Source of the DNA: Falsihalocynthiibacter arcticus
Lineage (GTDB): Bacteria > Pseudomonadota > Alphaproteobacteria > Rhodobacterales > Rhodobacteraceae
Direction of reading: 5' to 3'
NCBI RefSeq assembly: GCF_000812665.2
Contig: NZ_CP014327.1
Coordinates: forward strand, 2,199,501 to 2,263,500
DNA: 64,000 nt
The number at the start of each line of letters is the position of its first letter. Position 1 is the first letter of the stretch. The notes under the pieces are model-generated. The model was not told the origin of the DNA. It was given only the letters and a program-made list of their open reading frames with translations, and searched no databases. Below are positions 1-8,737 of the stretch, piece by piece. The position numbers were made by a program, and so were the translations under genes.

Positions 1-272
1 TGGACGATGGTGCGGGACTAACGGTGCCAGCCACTGCCACGCCAAGTGAAACGATCACGGTGACGTGGACGCTTCAAAATGACAGCACCGATCAGCGGAT
101 CGCAGTCGCACGCAAGGATCAACCGGATTTCAGTTGGATTTCGGTGCAATCCATCGGCGATGCAACGTCCATGCAGGTCAAAATGCCTGATGAAACGGGT
201 CTTTATGAAATTCGCTTTCTGGATGTCGCAGGGAGCGCGCTTATGGGGCGGTCCGTTGTGGAGGTGAAATGA
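1..272 (+). CDS. C-terminal part of an exported VWA-type protein (cut by window edge)
   Basis: An open frame enters from the left edge (first full codon at 3) and stops at 270-272. The GTG at 24 lies inside the frame and is unlikely to be the start. The visible ~90 residues form a beta-rich stretch (TITVTWTL, then FSWISV, then a terminal YEIRFLDV...GRSVVEV). This resembles the repeat-like C-terminal domain seen in some rhodobacterial von Willebrand-type secreted proteins; that assignment is from memory of the pattern only. It overlaps the next gene by 4 bases (ATGA), so the two are probably co-translated. The function of the whole protein cannot be read from this piece. Confidence 0.5.
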   Translation, partial: DDGAGLTVPATATPSETITVTWTLQNDSTDQRIAVARKDQPDFSWISVQSIGDATSMQVKMPDETGLYEIRFLDVAGSALMGRSVVEVK

Positions 273-1045
273 TGACGCGCAATATTTTGAGAGGCGTCAC
301 TTTCGTGGTTGGTTTCATGGCGACCGCCGCATTTGCGCAGATCGACGGCCACGGCCCGGATAGTTGGCGGGTGACCGGCGTCGCAGCGAATGACGTGTTG
401 AACGTCCGGATGGGGCCGGGAACCGCATATCCTGTGATCGAGACATTCGCACCGGACACGCGCGGATTGGAACAGATCACCTGCGTGCCTTATTATGCCC
501 TGCGCCATTACAGCGAGATGACCGAGGCACAGATCAACGCGTTACCACCGCGCTGGTGCCTGATGCGCGGCAGGGATATGATGCGCGCGGGGTGGGTTGC
601 AGGACAATTCATCAGACCGGATGATGAGGACACGACGATACCCTCGCAGGAATCCCTAATTTCGACCGGCGATCCGCTACTTGATCAAGCACAGGCACTG
701 GTACGCGAATTGTATGTCGTTTTTGAAATGGGCGGCGAGCAGGGCGACAACCCGTTTTACCCGCCAACGGCCGAGCGATATTTCTTTGCCGGACTGGCGC
801 CAAAACTGGCAGGCCACGGCAGCGATGTGATGTACGATGCGCAAGACTTTCAGGGACAGGTAACGCGCATCGCACCCGATGCGGATCGGCCGATGCTTCG
901 GGGTATGATTACAATCAATGTCGATTTCATCAATTTCGGACAGCAGGATCGTGCGGTATTCAGTCTGCGCGCGGATACATCACAACAAGGCGCACCGTTC
1001 CGGATTTTTCGGATCGAGCATGGTGACTGGAGCTTCCCGCAGTGA
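269..1045 (+). CDS. Exported protein with bacterial SH3 domain
   Basis: 258 residues. An N-terminal signal peptide is visible (MTRN, hydrophobic stretch, then AAFAQ with a likely cut after the second alanine). Residues ~35-110 look like an SH3b domain: VLNVRMGPGTAYPVIETF at its start and W...AGWVAGQFI at its end. Such domains usually bind cell-wall or protein ligands in the periplasm. The C-terminal half (~115-258) is unassigned. It starts inside the stop of the upstream gene (ATGATGA), so it is translationally coupled to it. A periplasmic or envelope role is inferred; no enzyme motif was seen. Confidence 0.7.
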   Translation: MMTRNILRGVTFVVGFMATAAFAQIDGHGPDSWRVTGVAANDVLNVRMGPGTAYPVIETFAPDTRGLEQITCVPYYALRHYSEMTEAQINALPPRWCLMRGRDMMRAGWVAGQFIRPDDEDTTIPSQESLISTGDPLLDQAQALVRELYVVFEMGGEQGDNPFYPPTAERYFFAGLAPKLAGHGSDVMYDAQDFQGQVTRIAPDADRPMLRGMITINVDFINFGQQDRAVFSLRADTSQQGAPFRIFRIEHGDWSFPQ

Positions 1046-1201
1046 CGGGTTCGACGATAGAACTAATATTCGGTCAGGCGAAGTAAATTAATTTCTGATG
1101 CCTGCCGGTCGGTGGATTAAAATAAAAAGACCGGTCGTTGGTGGAGCCGACAGGCTTCAGTGCCTTGGGAATTAACTCGTGCGATTGATGTGAGGAAAGT
1201 G

Positions 1202-3376
1202 ATGAAAAATCCGCTTATTGTTTGTGCGTTCATAGTTGCCAGTCCCAGTCCGCTTTATGCGGAATGGGACAATACGGAATGGGCGCTGAACGAGCTCAAA
1301 TCAGTTTATAAATGTGGGTTCTGCCTTGTCGCTGACGAAGAGTATCGTGACATATACGCTATCCGGCTTCCGAAAATGGAGGCCATCGTTACGCTCGAAC
1401 TGAATGAAATCAGCGAATGGATGTCATCCATACCCTTCAGGCAGGCAGACCTTCCAAACAACCCAGGACCCGCACCCTATTATGTCATCTCACCACGCGG
1501 GCGAGACGACCGGGTGCAGGAGATACTTGCCAGTCGCGCTGCCTCATACCATCCCAGCGATGGCATAGAACTGAATTTTTCAAATTTTATCTCGCCGCTT
1601 TGGGATGGTGGCGCTTATGATCGCGACATAATGATTGATAACAGCACCACGCTGGCGCATGAAATATATCATGGCGTGCAGTCTGCCATGGTCCCCGGAG
1701 AGGAGGAACATCCGCCGACATGGTTTACTGAAAGCACACCTGAAGCAGTGGGGCGCGCCTGGGCCGAGTCGAAACATGGCGAACTGTTCTTCAATGACAA
1801 GGATTATGCGCAGCCCCTGCATAACCCGGACAATATTTATAACCGCGACCATTTCTTCTATTACCTTGGCGATATTCTACAGTCGGAGCCAACGATTGCA
1901 TATCTTGGCGATTTGGATGCCAAATCTGGCCACGATGGTCACGACGGGCTGCTATGGCTTGATACTTTCCTGAAGGGCCGCGATGAATTGAAGACTGGCG
2001 CCGCCGGGGTGGGTCTGGCGGAGGTTTATCCCCGCTTCATCGCGGCACACGCACCGGATAATACCTATTTTGGTAGTTCCGACGGTGAAAAGCAGCTCTC
2101 GACCTCTATTGCGGCAGGTGCATCCAGCGCTAACGACGCCGATGTGCCTCCCCGGCACATCGAAGCGGTGGCGACGACCTATGCAAAGATGAGCGGCGTT
2201 TTTACCGGCACTTGGTCCGGCATGGACGGTCAGGACCGGATTTATGTGAACATCGTCAGCATCGATCAGGCCGAGCGCAAAGATGAGACCCGCCTTATTG
2301 TCGGATCAATACTCGTCCCGAAGGGAGAGCGATACCTTACACCTGTATACGCTGAGGCCGGCGAGCCCAAGAATCCGATGCACGTCCGTGTCACCAATGT
2401 GGCAGAAACCCCGTACGAGAGCACATCACAGAAGGTCAACCTCAAGCTTGAGACTGCTCAGATCGCTATCCCGCTCCCTACCTGCATGTCGCAGGGCAGG
2501 GAATTTGAGCTGACGATTATAAGCCCTCTCGCCGGTGCCGAACTGCAAGGCCTGCTTGGTCCCGGCTTGTCCGAGTTAAGGGTCAGCGCCGGGACACTCA
2601 GCGCCGATCTCAGCACATATACCGCACCTGACAGGGAGCAGGATGTGTATTTCTCCATCACTTTACCGACGATTGACGGAACTACTAAAGAGGTACTGTT
2701 CAAACCTGTCGAGGTGAGTGACAGTTGCACTCCGCCGTTGGTCGGCAACATGGTCGCGTCGTTCAATGGTGACCTTCGTGATTTCTGGCATTCGTTCGGA
2801 CTGAACTCACACGGGTCAACGCATTGGAGGGCCGTCCTGAATATCCAGACAGGCACTCCAAAGGCGCACCCATTTGAAATGGATGTTCTCATTTACCCCG
2901 ACGACGGGTCGACTTTTCAGCTCAGCGGTAGTTCCGAGTTCATTTCTTGTAATCGCTCTGACCCAGCCACATGCAATCATTCGACCAAGGAGACCTATCG
3001 TGGTTCCGGCTCGATAGTTGTCGGTCGCGGCAATCTGGAAATCGTCTCTGACGGCGAAAATATTTGGTTGGAGGCATCGTTGCCCGTCAGCACTGACATG
3101 GTCAATCGCGGTCCATTTTCATATACGCAGACAATCCCGACCCGCTGGAACATCGCCTGCGTATCCGCCGATCCGTGGTGGCATTTTGCAGGAGACCAAC
3201 ATGCCATATTCATACATGGCGGTAGAACTGCGAAACTTGACGGGTCGTGGATCGACGGTTCCCGCAAGGAAATTGAATTTGATTGCAACGAGACATGGGG
3301 CGGAGACATCACTGATACAGGAGAATATAGCGCTTCAATGCACCTACAGGGTCTCGTAAGGGTGAAGCCACAGTGA
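1202..3376 (+). CDS. Secreted HExxH metalloprotease-like protein
   Basis: The ATG at 1202 is chosen over the upstream in-frame ATG at 1160. It gives a clean signal peptide (MKNPLIVCAFIVASPSPLYA) and follows a GAGGAAA ribosome-binding site. The mature protein is ~700 residues. An HEIYH motif (HExxH) sits near residue 155, followed about 25 residues later by WFTESTPEAVG. That glutamate-containing helix fits the third zinc ligand of gluzincin-type peptidases. The remaining ~550 residues look like beta-sandwich domains with several cysteines and match nothing I recognise. Role inferred: extracellular or periplasmic zinc peptidase of unknown substrate. It is a single transcription unit by spacing. 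Confidence 0.6.
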   Translation: MKNPLIVCAFIVASPSPLYAEWDNTEWALNELKSVYKCGFCLVADEEYRDIYAIRLPKMEAIVTLELNEISEWMSSIPFRQADLPNNPGPAPYYVISPRGRDDRVQEILASRAASYHPSDGIELNFSNFISPLWDGGAYDRDIMIDNSTTLAHEIYHGVQSAMVPGEEEHPPTWFTESTPEAVGRAWAESKHGELFFNDKDYAQPLHNPDNIYNRDHFFYYLGDILQSEPTIAYLGDLDAKSGHDGHDGLLWLDTFLKGRDELKTGAAGVGLAEVYPRFIAAHAPDNTYFGSSDGEKQLSTSIAAGASSANDADVPPRHIEAVATTYAKMSGVFTGTWSGMDGQDRIYVNIVSIDQAERKDETRLIVGSILVPKGERYLTPVYAEAGEPKNPMHVRVTNVAETPYESTSQKVNLKLETAQIAIPLPTCMSQGREFELTIISPLAGAELQGLLGPGLSELRVSAGTLSADLSTYTAPDREQDVYFSITLPTIDGTTKEVLFKPVEVSDSCTPPLVGNMVASFNGDLRDFWHSFGLNSHGSTHWRAVLNIQTGTPKAHPFEMDVLIYPDDGSTFQLSGSSEFISCNRSDPATCNHSTKETYRGSGSIVVGRGNLEIVSDGENIWLEASLPVSTDMVNRGPFSYTQTIPTRWNIACVSADPWWHFAGDQHAIFIHGGRTAKLDGSWIDGSRKEIEFDCNETWGGDITDTGEYSASMHLQGLVRVKPQ

Positions 3377-4392
3377 ATTTCGTGTCATACACTTTGGCCA
3401 AATGAACGATCAAAAGTCATAAAATCTTGGTTTTAGTCTGTGGCGATGTGTTTTAAGTATCCTGATGGTATCGCGCCAAAGCGTCACCACTAGGTGGAAG
3501 CTCCCACATGGCCGCCAGTGCTGGACCGTCTACGGCAAGTCGCTTTTGGCAATAAACCTCTCACCTCTTTTCACCAATGCTGTTCTCATCCTCCGCGATC
3601 ATCCCTGAAAGTAGACTGGTTGGTGTGGCCGCGCTATGAAGGCTTTGTCACCGCTGATCGACGCCAATCTCATCGACAGCGATCTGCTCCACGCGGAAGA
3701 TACGCCAGCCTGAGTGCTAGATCGCACCTTGCGCGGACGCGCCAATTCTCTATGTGAGCCATTCGACGTCGGAAGTCGCGCGGCTTGCCACCACGGTCAT
3801 TGCCCTTGACGCGCGCGAGGCCGGCGCCGTTCTGACAGGGCGGTTGGTGCGGCACCACGAAGATGGATTGCCAGAACGGCGTGGCCCTGTTCTTGCGCCG
3901 CGTGGGGCAAGTGTAAGGCAAGCCGATCCGCCTGCGCATCGCGGCCCATAACGTAATCTTGGCAAAGACACGGCCCACGGCCCTTTAGCGCTTAACATCC
4001 TGCCTGGCAACCGTGGGTGAGTTTCGCCTCTGCGACTACGATGATCGCGCTTGATACCGCAGCGGGCGGTATCCTTGCGCGCATCACTCGCCGCGCGGCC
4101 GAAGTAATTGGGCACGGGCCAAAAACGGAAAAGTATTTCATCGTCAAGGCCATAGCGCCAGAGGGTGTCGGGCGATTGTGGATTCATGGCGAAGTGGAGC
4201 TTTCAATTTGTTGCTTTTCTCATACGGTTTTGTGTTTCCAATCGGCGGCTTTCTAATATCTCGGAAGGAAACTAAAACCGTTTTTTCAGTGCCAACTTTG
4301 ACGGTTGGATAGGCCGAGAATTAATCATCATTGGACCCACCCGTTCTCGCGTTTTTAAGATGATGCGCGATGCCCATTTCAGAAGAGCGTAG
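3377..4392. other. About 1 kb without a recognisable gene
   Basis: Several short open frames exist on both strands (for example 3750-4187 minus, 3754-3951 plus and 4017-4256 plus). They overlap each other, have odd composition rich in Arg, Ser and Pro, and match no family I know. The stretch reads like decayed coding DNA, possibly an old mobile element, but no motif supports a name. Confidence 0.4.
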
Positions 4393-5117
4393 CTAATCCC
4401 GCTCGCAGGAAAAGGACAAGAGACGGGCGGAGACAATTTTGCCTCTTTCCGAGTGAACCGGAAAGCTCACTTGCACCGATTGCCCCAGTCGGTCGTTGCG
4501 CGCGATACTGTGCCTTTCAAGCGCGATCGGGCGTTGTGAACCACGTCCCTTATCCGTGCGGTAGGAAATTTCTCCGCGACAGGCAATGAATACGTGGTCG
4601 CTGCGGTCCGGTTCGAATTCCGCCTGAGCCAGTTGCACGCGAGCGCTAGCGATACATTTTTGATGCCGCTGTTGCCGAACAACGCCGGGCGACAGTCGAA
4701 ATCCAACTTGCTTACCCGTAGTGGCGCAACGGATTTATGGGTTTGGTTTTGGTGCCCCGGTCTGATCCCATGGCCGCCCCTAAATATCGGGCGTCTTCTT
4801 TCGGTGCCAGCCCTCGCACCTTGCCCAAGAAATCGTGCCGCGACCCAACCTTCCATAGCGCTGCCTTCAGCGCCCTGAACGAAAACTCTGGCCCAACCCT
4901 CGTGACGATCAAGGATGCTGACAGACGCGCCATAGGGCAGGGCGCGAAGTACGGACGACCTCGAATCCGGCGCCGCACGCAAATTCAGCGCGCCGGTCTG
5001 AACGTGGGCGTAACTGCCGACCTCTTGCGCAGAGGCCGCGCCACCGCCAAAGGTCAGACACGCCTGTATCGCAAACAGCGCCAAGAGGGCACTTGCCGTG
5101 GTGAGTTTCCCTGTCAT
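4393..5117 (-). pseudogene. Frameshifted exported SH3b-domain protein
   Basis: Reading from the ATG at 5117 (after AGGGGCGAAA), the frame gives a signal peptide and an SH3b domain (LNLRAAPDSRSSVLRALPYG ... GWVAARFLGQ). It continues through a cysteine-containing stretch ending near CRPALFGNSGIKN. After that the frame turns into low-quality sequence. The neighbouring frame begins a sensible protein at about 4650 (VQLAQAEFEPD...VFIACRGEISYRT...SFSCERD) and stops at 4393. A frameshift around 4640-4700 therefore splits one gene. It could also be a sequencing error. The domain is shared with the gene at 269-1045 but the sequences differ. Confidence 0.6.
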
Positions 5118-5209
5118 TTTTCGCCCCTGCACTTTATGATCTGAACATCAGGCCGCCAGCGGCAACTGTGGCCACTCTGACATGGTAGCAAGTGATCTGG
5201 CATATATCC

Positions 5210-6190
5210 TCATGCCGACACTGAGGCAGTTGGCATCTCGTCTGCGTCCAGATCAAGGTATCCTTCAAGGTCCGCGCGCATCTCGGGAGCTAGGTCCTCG
5301 GGATGCATGATACGGGTATAGAACAGTGTAAAATAAATGACCTTGATCGCAGTGACGGCGCGCGCGAACAATGCGTGAATCAGGACACTGACAAAGACCA
5401 CGACAAAGACCGGCAGCCAATTAAATACGGTGTCCGGACCGATCGGGCCTAGTTGCGGTATGTCGCCGGAAATCTCGGAAAGCGCTCCAGCCGAGAAGGC
5501 ATCGGGCATACCGCCACCAAAGAGAAGGCCAAGAGCGCCCCCCGCAAGACCGCCGAAGAGATAGAACGGTTTCATCAGCGAGCCGATCACGCCGCCCATG
5601 ATGTCGATCCCGAAAACGCCTGCTAGCGTTTCGGGAACATGATCCTTCAGCCGTTTCATTTCGGCGATTCCGCCGCTTAGGCTAAGTCGGTCGATCGCGA
5701 AGGCCGGCAGCAGGAAATGGTTTACCAGATCCCAGACTTCGACGATGCCGCCCAGCAACATTGCCATCAGGCCGCCTTCCTTGTTTTTGCGGCTGGCCAC
5801 CCAGACGGCGGCCATGTCCAGCAGGCCAAGGGTTCGGATCTGAGATTTGAGACCGGCAATTTCGTTTCGTGCCTCACGCTGGGTCGGCGTCCCACCGGTG
5901 GCGGTGCCATATGTCAGGCGGCTGAGCGTCAGTTCGGCACGGTTGTAGAAAAAGAATTTGTAAATAAACATCACCGCCGCTCCGAGCAGGAACCAGGTGC
6001 TGTTGCCGTTTTCGTAGACGGCGAGGACAAGTCCGATAAAGGACAGGCAGATCATCACCGCAGCATAAATCCACATGACGATCAGCGGTCCTAGAAGAGC
6101 GCGATTTCGTCCGACAATGGTGAAGGTGTGACGGACGAGAAATCCCAGTTGCGTAAAGCGGGTTTTGAAGGCTGGTTTTGTGAAGTCCAT
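5210..6190 (-). CDS. Multi-span membrane protein of unknown function
   Basis: 326 residues, preceded by a CAGGAG ribosome-binding site. Two hydrophobic helices lie near residues 33-80, a Gly-rich membrane segment near 205-235 and another strong helix near 270-295. The N-terminus is basic and soluble and the acidic tail (DLDLDADEMP) is probably cytoplasmic. It resembles conserved inner-membrane proteins of the DUF6159 type, but that is a weak impression. It lies just downstream of the exported protein at 6246-7010 on the same strand, with 55 bases between them, so they may be one operon. Confidence 0.55.
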   Translation of the reverse strand: MDFTKPAFKTRFTQLGFLVRHTFTIVGRNRALLGPLIVMWIYAAVMICLSFIGLVLAVYENGNSTWFLLGAAVMFIYKFFFYNRAELTLSRLTYGTATGGTPTQREARNEIAGLKSQIRTLGLLDMAAVWVASRKNKEGGLMAMLLGGIVEVWDLVNHFLLPAFAIDRLSLSGGIAEMKRLKDHVPETLAGVFGIDIMGGVIGSLMKPFYLFGGLAGGALGLLFGGGMPDAFSAGALSEISGDIPQLGPIGPDTVFNWLPVFVVVFVSVLIHALFARAVTAIKVIYFTLFYTRIMHPEDLAPEMRADLEGYLDLDADEMPTASVSA

Positions 6191-6245
6191 GGTTTGCTAT
6201 CTCCTGATTTGGTTATTTTTTATGGCCCCTAGTGTAATACTGGGG

Positions 6246-7010
6246 TCAGAGTGCTTTGCCGTCGCTCAGCGGGCCGACCGTCACGCCGTCTTCGGCTAGT
6301 TGCGCCGCGCCGTCCTGCATGGCCGCCGCAAGTGCTGTATCATCGGTTCCTTCGACCTCAGAGATCTTAAAATCGAGCATACGGCGGGGTGGATCGAGTG
6401 TGCCTTCTTCCGCCCGACAGACCTCGCGGAACAGCGTAGCGGCGCGGGTGGCTGGCAGGATTGCATTGCCGATGCCCTGCAGAAAACGAAGATGCAAAGA
6501 ATTGGTATTGTGCGTTTCGTCGATGAAATTGTTATCGAGCTTGGCGGCGCGGAAATAGCCGCTCGGCGTGAATTCTGGCGTTGGCGGGGTCGGGCCGGGC
6601 GACGCAAGAAATGCTTGCGCCGTCGCATTCTCGCGCGCTAAATACTGCCGTTCGCAATCGACGGGCTGATGTTCGGTTGCTGCCACAAGGGTCAGCTTAA
6701 TTCCGCGCTGCACGGTCATGCCGCTGCCACCCTTCAGCGTGCTGCTCCAGCCAGATGTGGCGGTGCGGACGATGGGCATCCGCACGCCTTGGCCCGCAAT
6801 GACGATCCGGTCGCAGCCGTCATAGGGCAGATCGACCGTGCCTTCGTTGCGATTGCATGGATCGATCTGGATGATGCCGCTTGCTGACATGATCACGTCA
6901 CCGGATATAGCCTGATACTGGCCCTGACAGGGGAGCGGCTCTGCCGTCGCCGTCGAGATGGACAGCGCGAGTGCGGCAACCCCACGTATCGCCGTTTTGC
7001 CGTAAGTCAT
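6246..7010 (-). CDS. Exported protein of unknown function
   Basis: 254 residues. The ATG at 7010 follows GGAG. A signal peptide ends near ATAEP. The mature part has a pair-like spacing of cysteines (PLPCQGQ, PCNR, GCDRI, DCERQ, VCRAEE), suggesting disulfides in the periplasm. A Pro-rich linker lies near residues 135-150 and the C-terminal third is helical. I recognise no family. It is followed on the same strand by the membrane protein at 5210-6190, so a shared envelope task is possible but unproven. Confidence 0.5.
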   Translation of the reverse strand: MTYGKTAIRGVAALALSISTATAEPLPCQGQYQAISGDVIMSASGIIQIDPCNRNEGTVDLPYDGCDRIVIAGQGVRMPIVRTATSGWSSTLKGGSGMTVQRGIKLTLVAATEHQPVDCERQYLARENATAQAFLASPGPTPPTPEFTPSGYFRAAKLDNNFIDETHNTNSLHLRFLQGIGNAILPATRAATLFREVCRAEEGTLDPPRRMLDFKISEVEGTDDTALAAAMQDGAAQLAEDGVTVGPLSDGKAL

Positions 7011-7402
7011 TTAGGAAAGCTCCAATTCTCATGGTCAATGCGAGACGCCGCGACGAGCCGCGAGCTGTCGGCACGCAGGCGGAAGGTAGCGCGCCTGTCG
7101 GACCTATCGGCGTTCATCGCCGACAATACCACTCTGCAGGGTTGCTCCAGCAAGGGGCATCAGAAACCTCCGCTTCCACAAGGCCGGCGTGTGATGCCGC
7201 ATCAGATGTTTTGTTGGAGAGCATTGTCGACCTCGTACCGATGATTCGATCAAAGGTTGGCAAAGTCGGGCTGGCTACGCCCCGTCTGTTTGAAGGGGAA
7301 GAGGCAAATATCTCAAATTTATAAGGTTTGCCGTTCAGTTGCGGGCTCGATTAGCTCAATCCCCAGAAAGTGTGGCATCATGGGAGCCTGGCGGGAGAAT
7401 AT
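7011..7402. other. Intergenic stretch, nothing recognised
   Basis: The short open frames in this 392-base gap look like chance. It runs from the promoter side of the exported-protein gene to the left end of the IS3 fragment. I see no convincing RNA or binding-site structure. Confidence 0.4.
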
Positions 7403-7465
7403 TGAACTTTGTCCCTGCTCCCGGACATTGGGGTACTTTACCCCCAGTCCATGAAAGGGCACCAA

Positions 7466-7762
7466 ATGGGACAACCTCGAAGAACGTACACTGACGATTT
7501 TAAGGCAGGCGCGGTTGATCGGCTTTATGAGCCCGGAGCGACACAGGGCAGCGTAGCCAAAGAGCTTGGCATAACAGGCACGCAGCTAAAAACGTGGCGG
7601 CTTGAGATAGAAGCGTTTGGGTTAACTGAAGCGAAGCGTCGTCAAAAGTCAGATGCGGCAGAATTGGATCGTTTGCGCAAAGAGAATAAGCGTCTGGCCC
7701 AGAAAGTGGAGATTTTGCACAAAGCATCCGCTTTTTTCGCGACGCGGGCGGTGAAACCATGA
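7466..7762 (+). CDS. IS3-family transposase OrfA
   Basis: 98 residues. It has a helix-turn-helix N-terminus (RRTYTDDFKAGAVDRL ... GSVAKELGITGTQLKTWR), which binds the element ends. A leucine-zipper-like C-terminus follows (ELDRLRKENKRLAQKVEILHKASAFF). This is the standard IS3 OrfA layout. The start at 7466 follows AAGGGCACCAA; an in-frame ATG at 7451 is an alternative. Since orfB is truncated, no active OrfAB fusion can be made from this copy. Confidence 0.85.
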   Translation: MGQPRRTYTDDFKAGAVDRLYEPGATQGSVAKELGITGTQLKTWRLEIEAFGLTEAKRRQKSDAAELDRLRKENKRLAQKVEILHKASAFFATRAVKP

Positions 7763-7879
7763 CGAACAAGCGCGCTTTTGTCACCGCTCATAAAACCAAA
7801 TATGCGGTTGTCATTCTCTGCAGGTCATTGAAAATGTCCAGGGGTTGGTTCTACGGCTTTGTTGCAGACCAACCGGCTA
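7759..7879 (+). pseudogene. IS3-family transposase OrfB, truncated after ~40 codons
   Basis: The start ATG overlaps the end of orfA (ATGA). The sequence reads MTNKRAFVTAHKTKYAVV ... SRGWFYGFVADQPARL, typical of the OrfB N-terminus. From 7880 the frame runs into the IS5-type element, and the DDE catalytic core is absent. It is not functional. Confidence 0.85.
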
Positions 7880-8723
7880 GGCTCAGGACTCATAACCAAA
7901 ACAAAACCGTAGCTGCGAGAGCAATTGCGGACATGAATACGTTTGGGCAGCGATCATACCGAGTTGAGACCCGCCGCCAATCTTTTAGCTTTCCGAACAT
8001 ACGCTCGATGCGATTGCGTCTCTTGTAACGTCGCTTGTCGTATTTGATGGTTTTCTTACGCGACTTTCGTCCAGGTATGCAGGGTTGTATGCCACAGTCT
8101 ATGAGAGATTTCCTAAACCAATCAGCATAATAGCCCCTGTCTGCCAGCAACCATTGCGCACGTGGTAAACGTTCCAATAGTGCAGCCGCACCAGTATAAT
8201 CACTGTACCATTGCCCGGCAGGCGATGCTTGCATCGCTGAGAGGGTTGACCAGCCGTTAATATAAACCTAATAGGCCGACCCAGCGTATCCGTGACGGCA
8301 TGAAGTTTTGTATTCATCCCGCCCTTGGTAAGCCCAATCAGTCGACCACACCCCTTTTTTTTAACCTCAGACTTGAAGCTGTGCGATGTGCTTTTAGATA
8401 AGTTGCGTCGATTGAGAGCGTCTTATTGTCAGGAATTTCAGCACTCAATCCCGCGAGTATTTGAGCAAACACACCCAAATCGCTCCAACGTTTCCATCGG
8501 TTGTATAACGTCTTAGCCGGACCATATTCGGTAGGGGCATCACACCACCGTAGCCCATTGCGGTTAATGAAAATTATGCCGTTCAATACACGCCGATCAT
8601 CCACTCGGGCGCGGCCACGCACTCTCGGAAAATAGGGCCGAAGCCGCACCATTTGCTCTTCGGTTAACCAGAAAAGATTGCTCATATCACCTCCGTTATG
8701 GATGGGTAAAATGAATCACAACC
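7880..8723 (-). mobile_element. IS5-family (IS427-type) element inserted in the IS3 fragment
   Basis: The proposed ends are GGCTCAGGACTCAT at 7880 and its imperfect inverse, read GGTTGTGATTCAT from 8723 on the minus strand. TA dinucleotides flank it on both sides (7878-7879 and 8724-8725), fitting the TA target of this group. The length of 844 bp is normal for it. The transposase on the minus strand is in three frames. One shift is expected by design and one is caused by an extra ~38 bases, so this copy is probably dead. Confidence 0.75.
7890..8685 (-). pseudogene. IS5-family transposase, three frames
   Basis: OrfA (8338-8685) has the usual N-terminal domain (MSNLFWLTEEQMVRLRPYFP ... SIDATYLKAHRTASS). 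It ends at a run of eight A followed by four G, the usual -1 frameshift site, and the -1 frame continues GGMNTKLHAVTDTLGRPIRFILTAGQ. There the family normally goes straight to SDYTGAA. Here ~38 extra bases with a palindrome (8222-8237) lie between, and the frame shifts again. The last part (WLLADRGYYADWF ... YKRRNRIERMFGKLKDWRR ... FWL) keeps the DDE-type core. It needs both a programmed and an unplanned shift, so it is probably inactive. Confidence 0.8.
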
Positions 8724-8737
8724 TACTTATACCGCTT

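Larger units (their letters stand above)
7403..7879 (+). mobile_element. Truncated IS3-family element, left end
   Basis: The element starts with TGAACTTTGTCCCTG, the TG-type end expected for IS3. It carries a complete orfA and the first ~40 codons of orfB before an IS5-type element interrupts it at 7880. The rest of orfB is not found after the IS5 element, so the right half is lost. The first 110 bases (7403-7512) match 55879-55988 with 4 differences, showing a second remnant of the same element type 48 kb away. Confidence 0.85.

Noticed and set aside
3494-4256. Several overlapping open frames as genes
   Set aside because: Composition is poor, frames overlap on both strands, and none has a ribosome-binding site or family motif.
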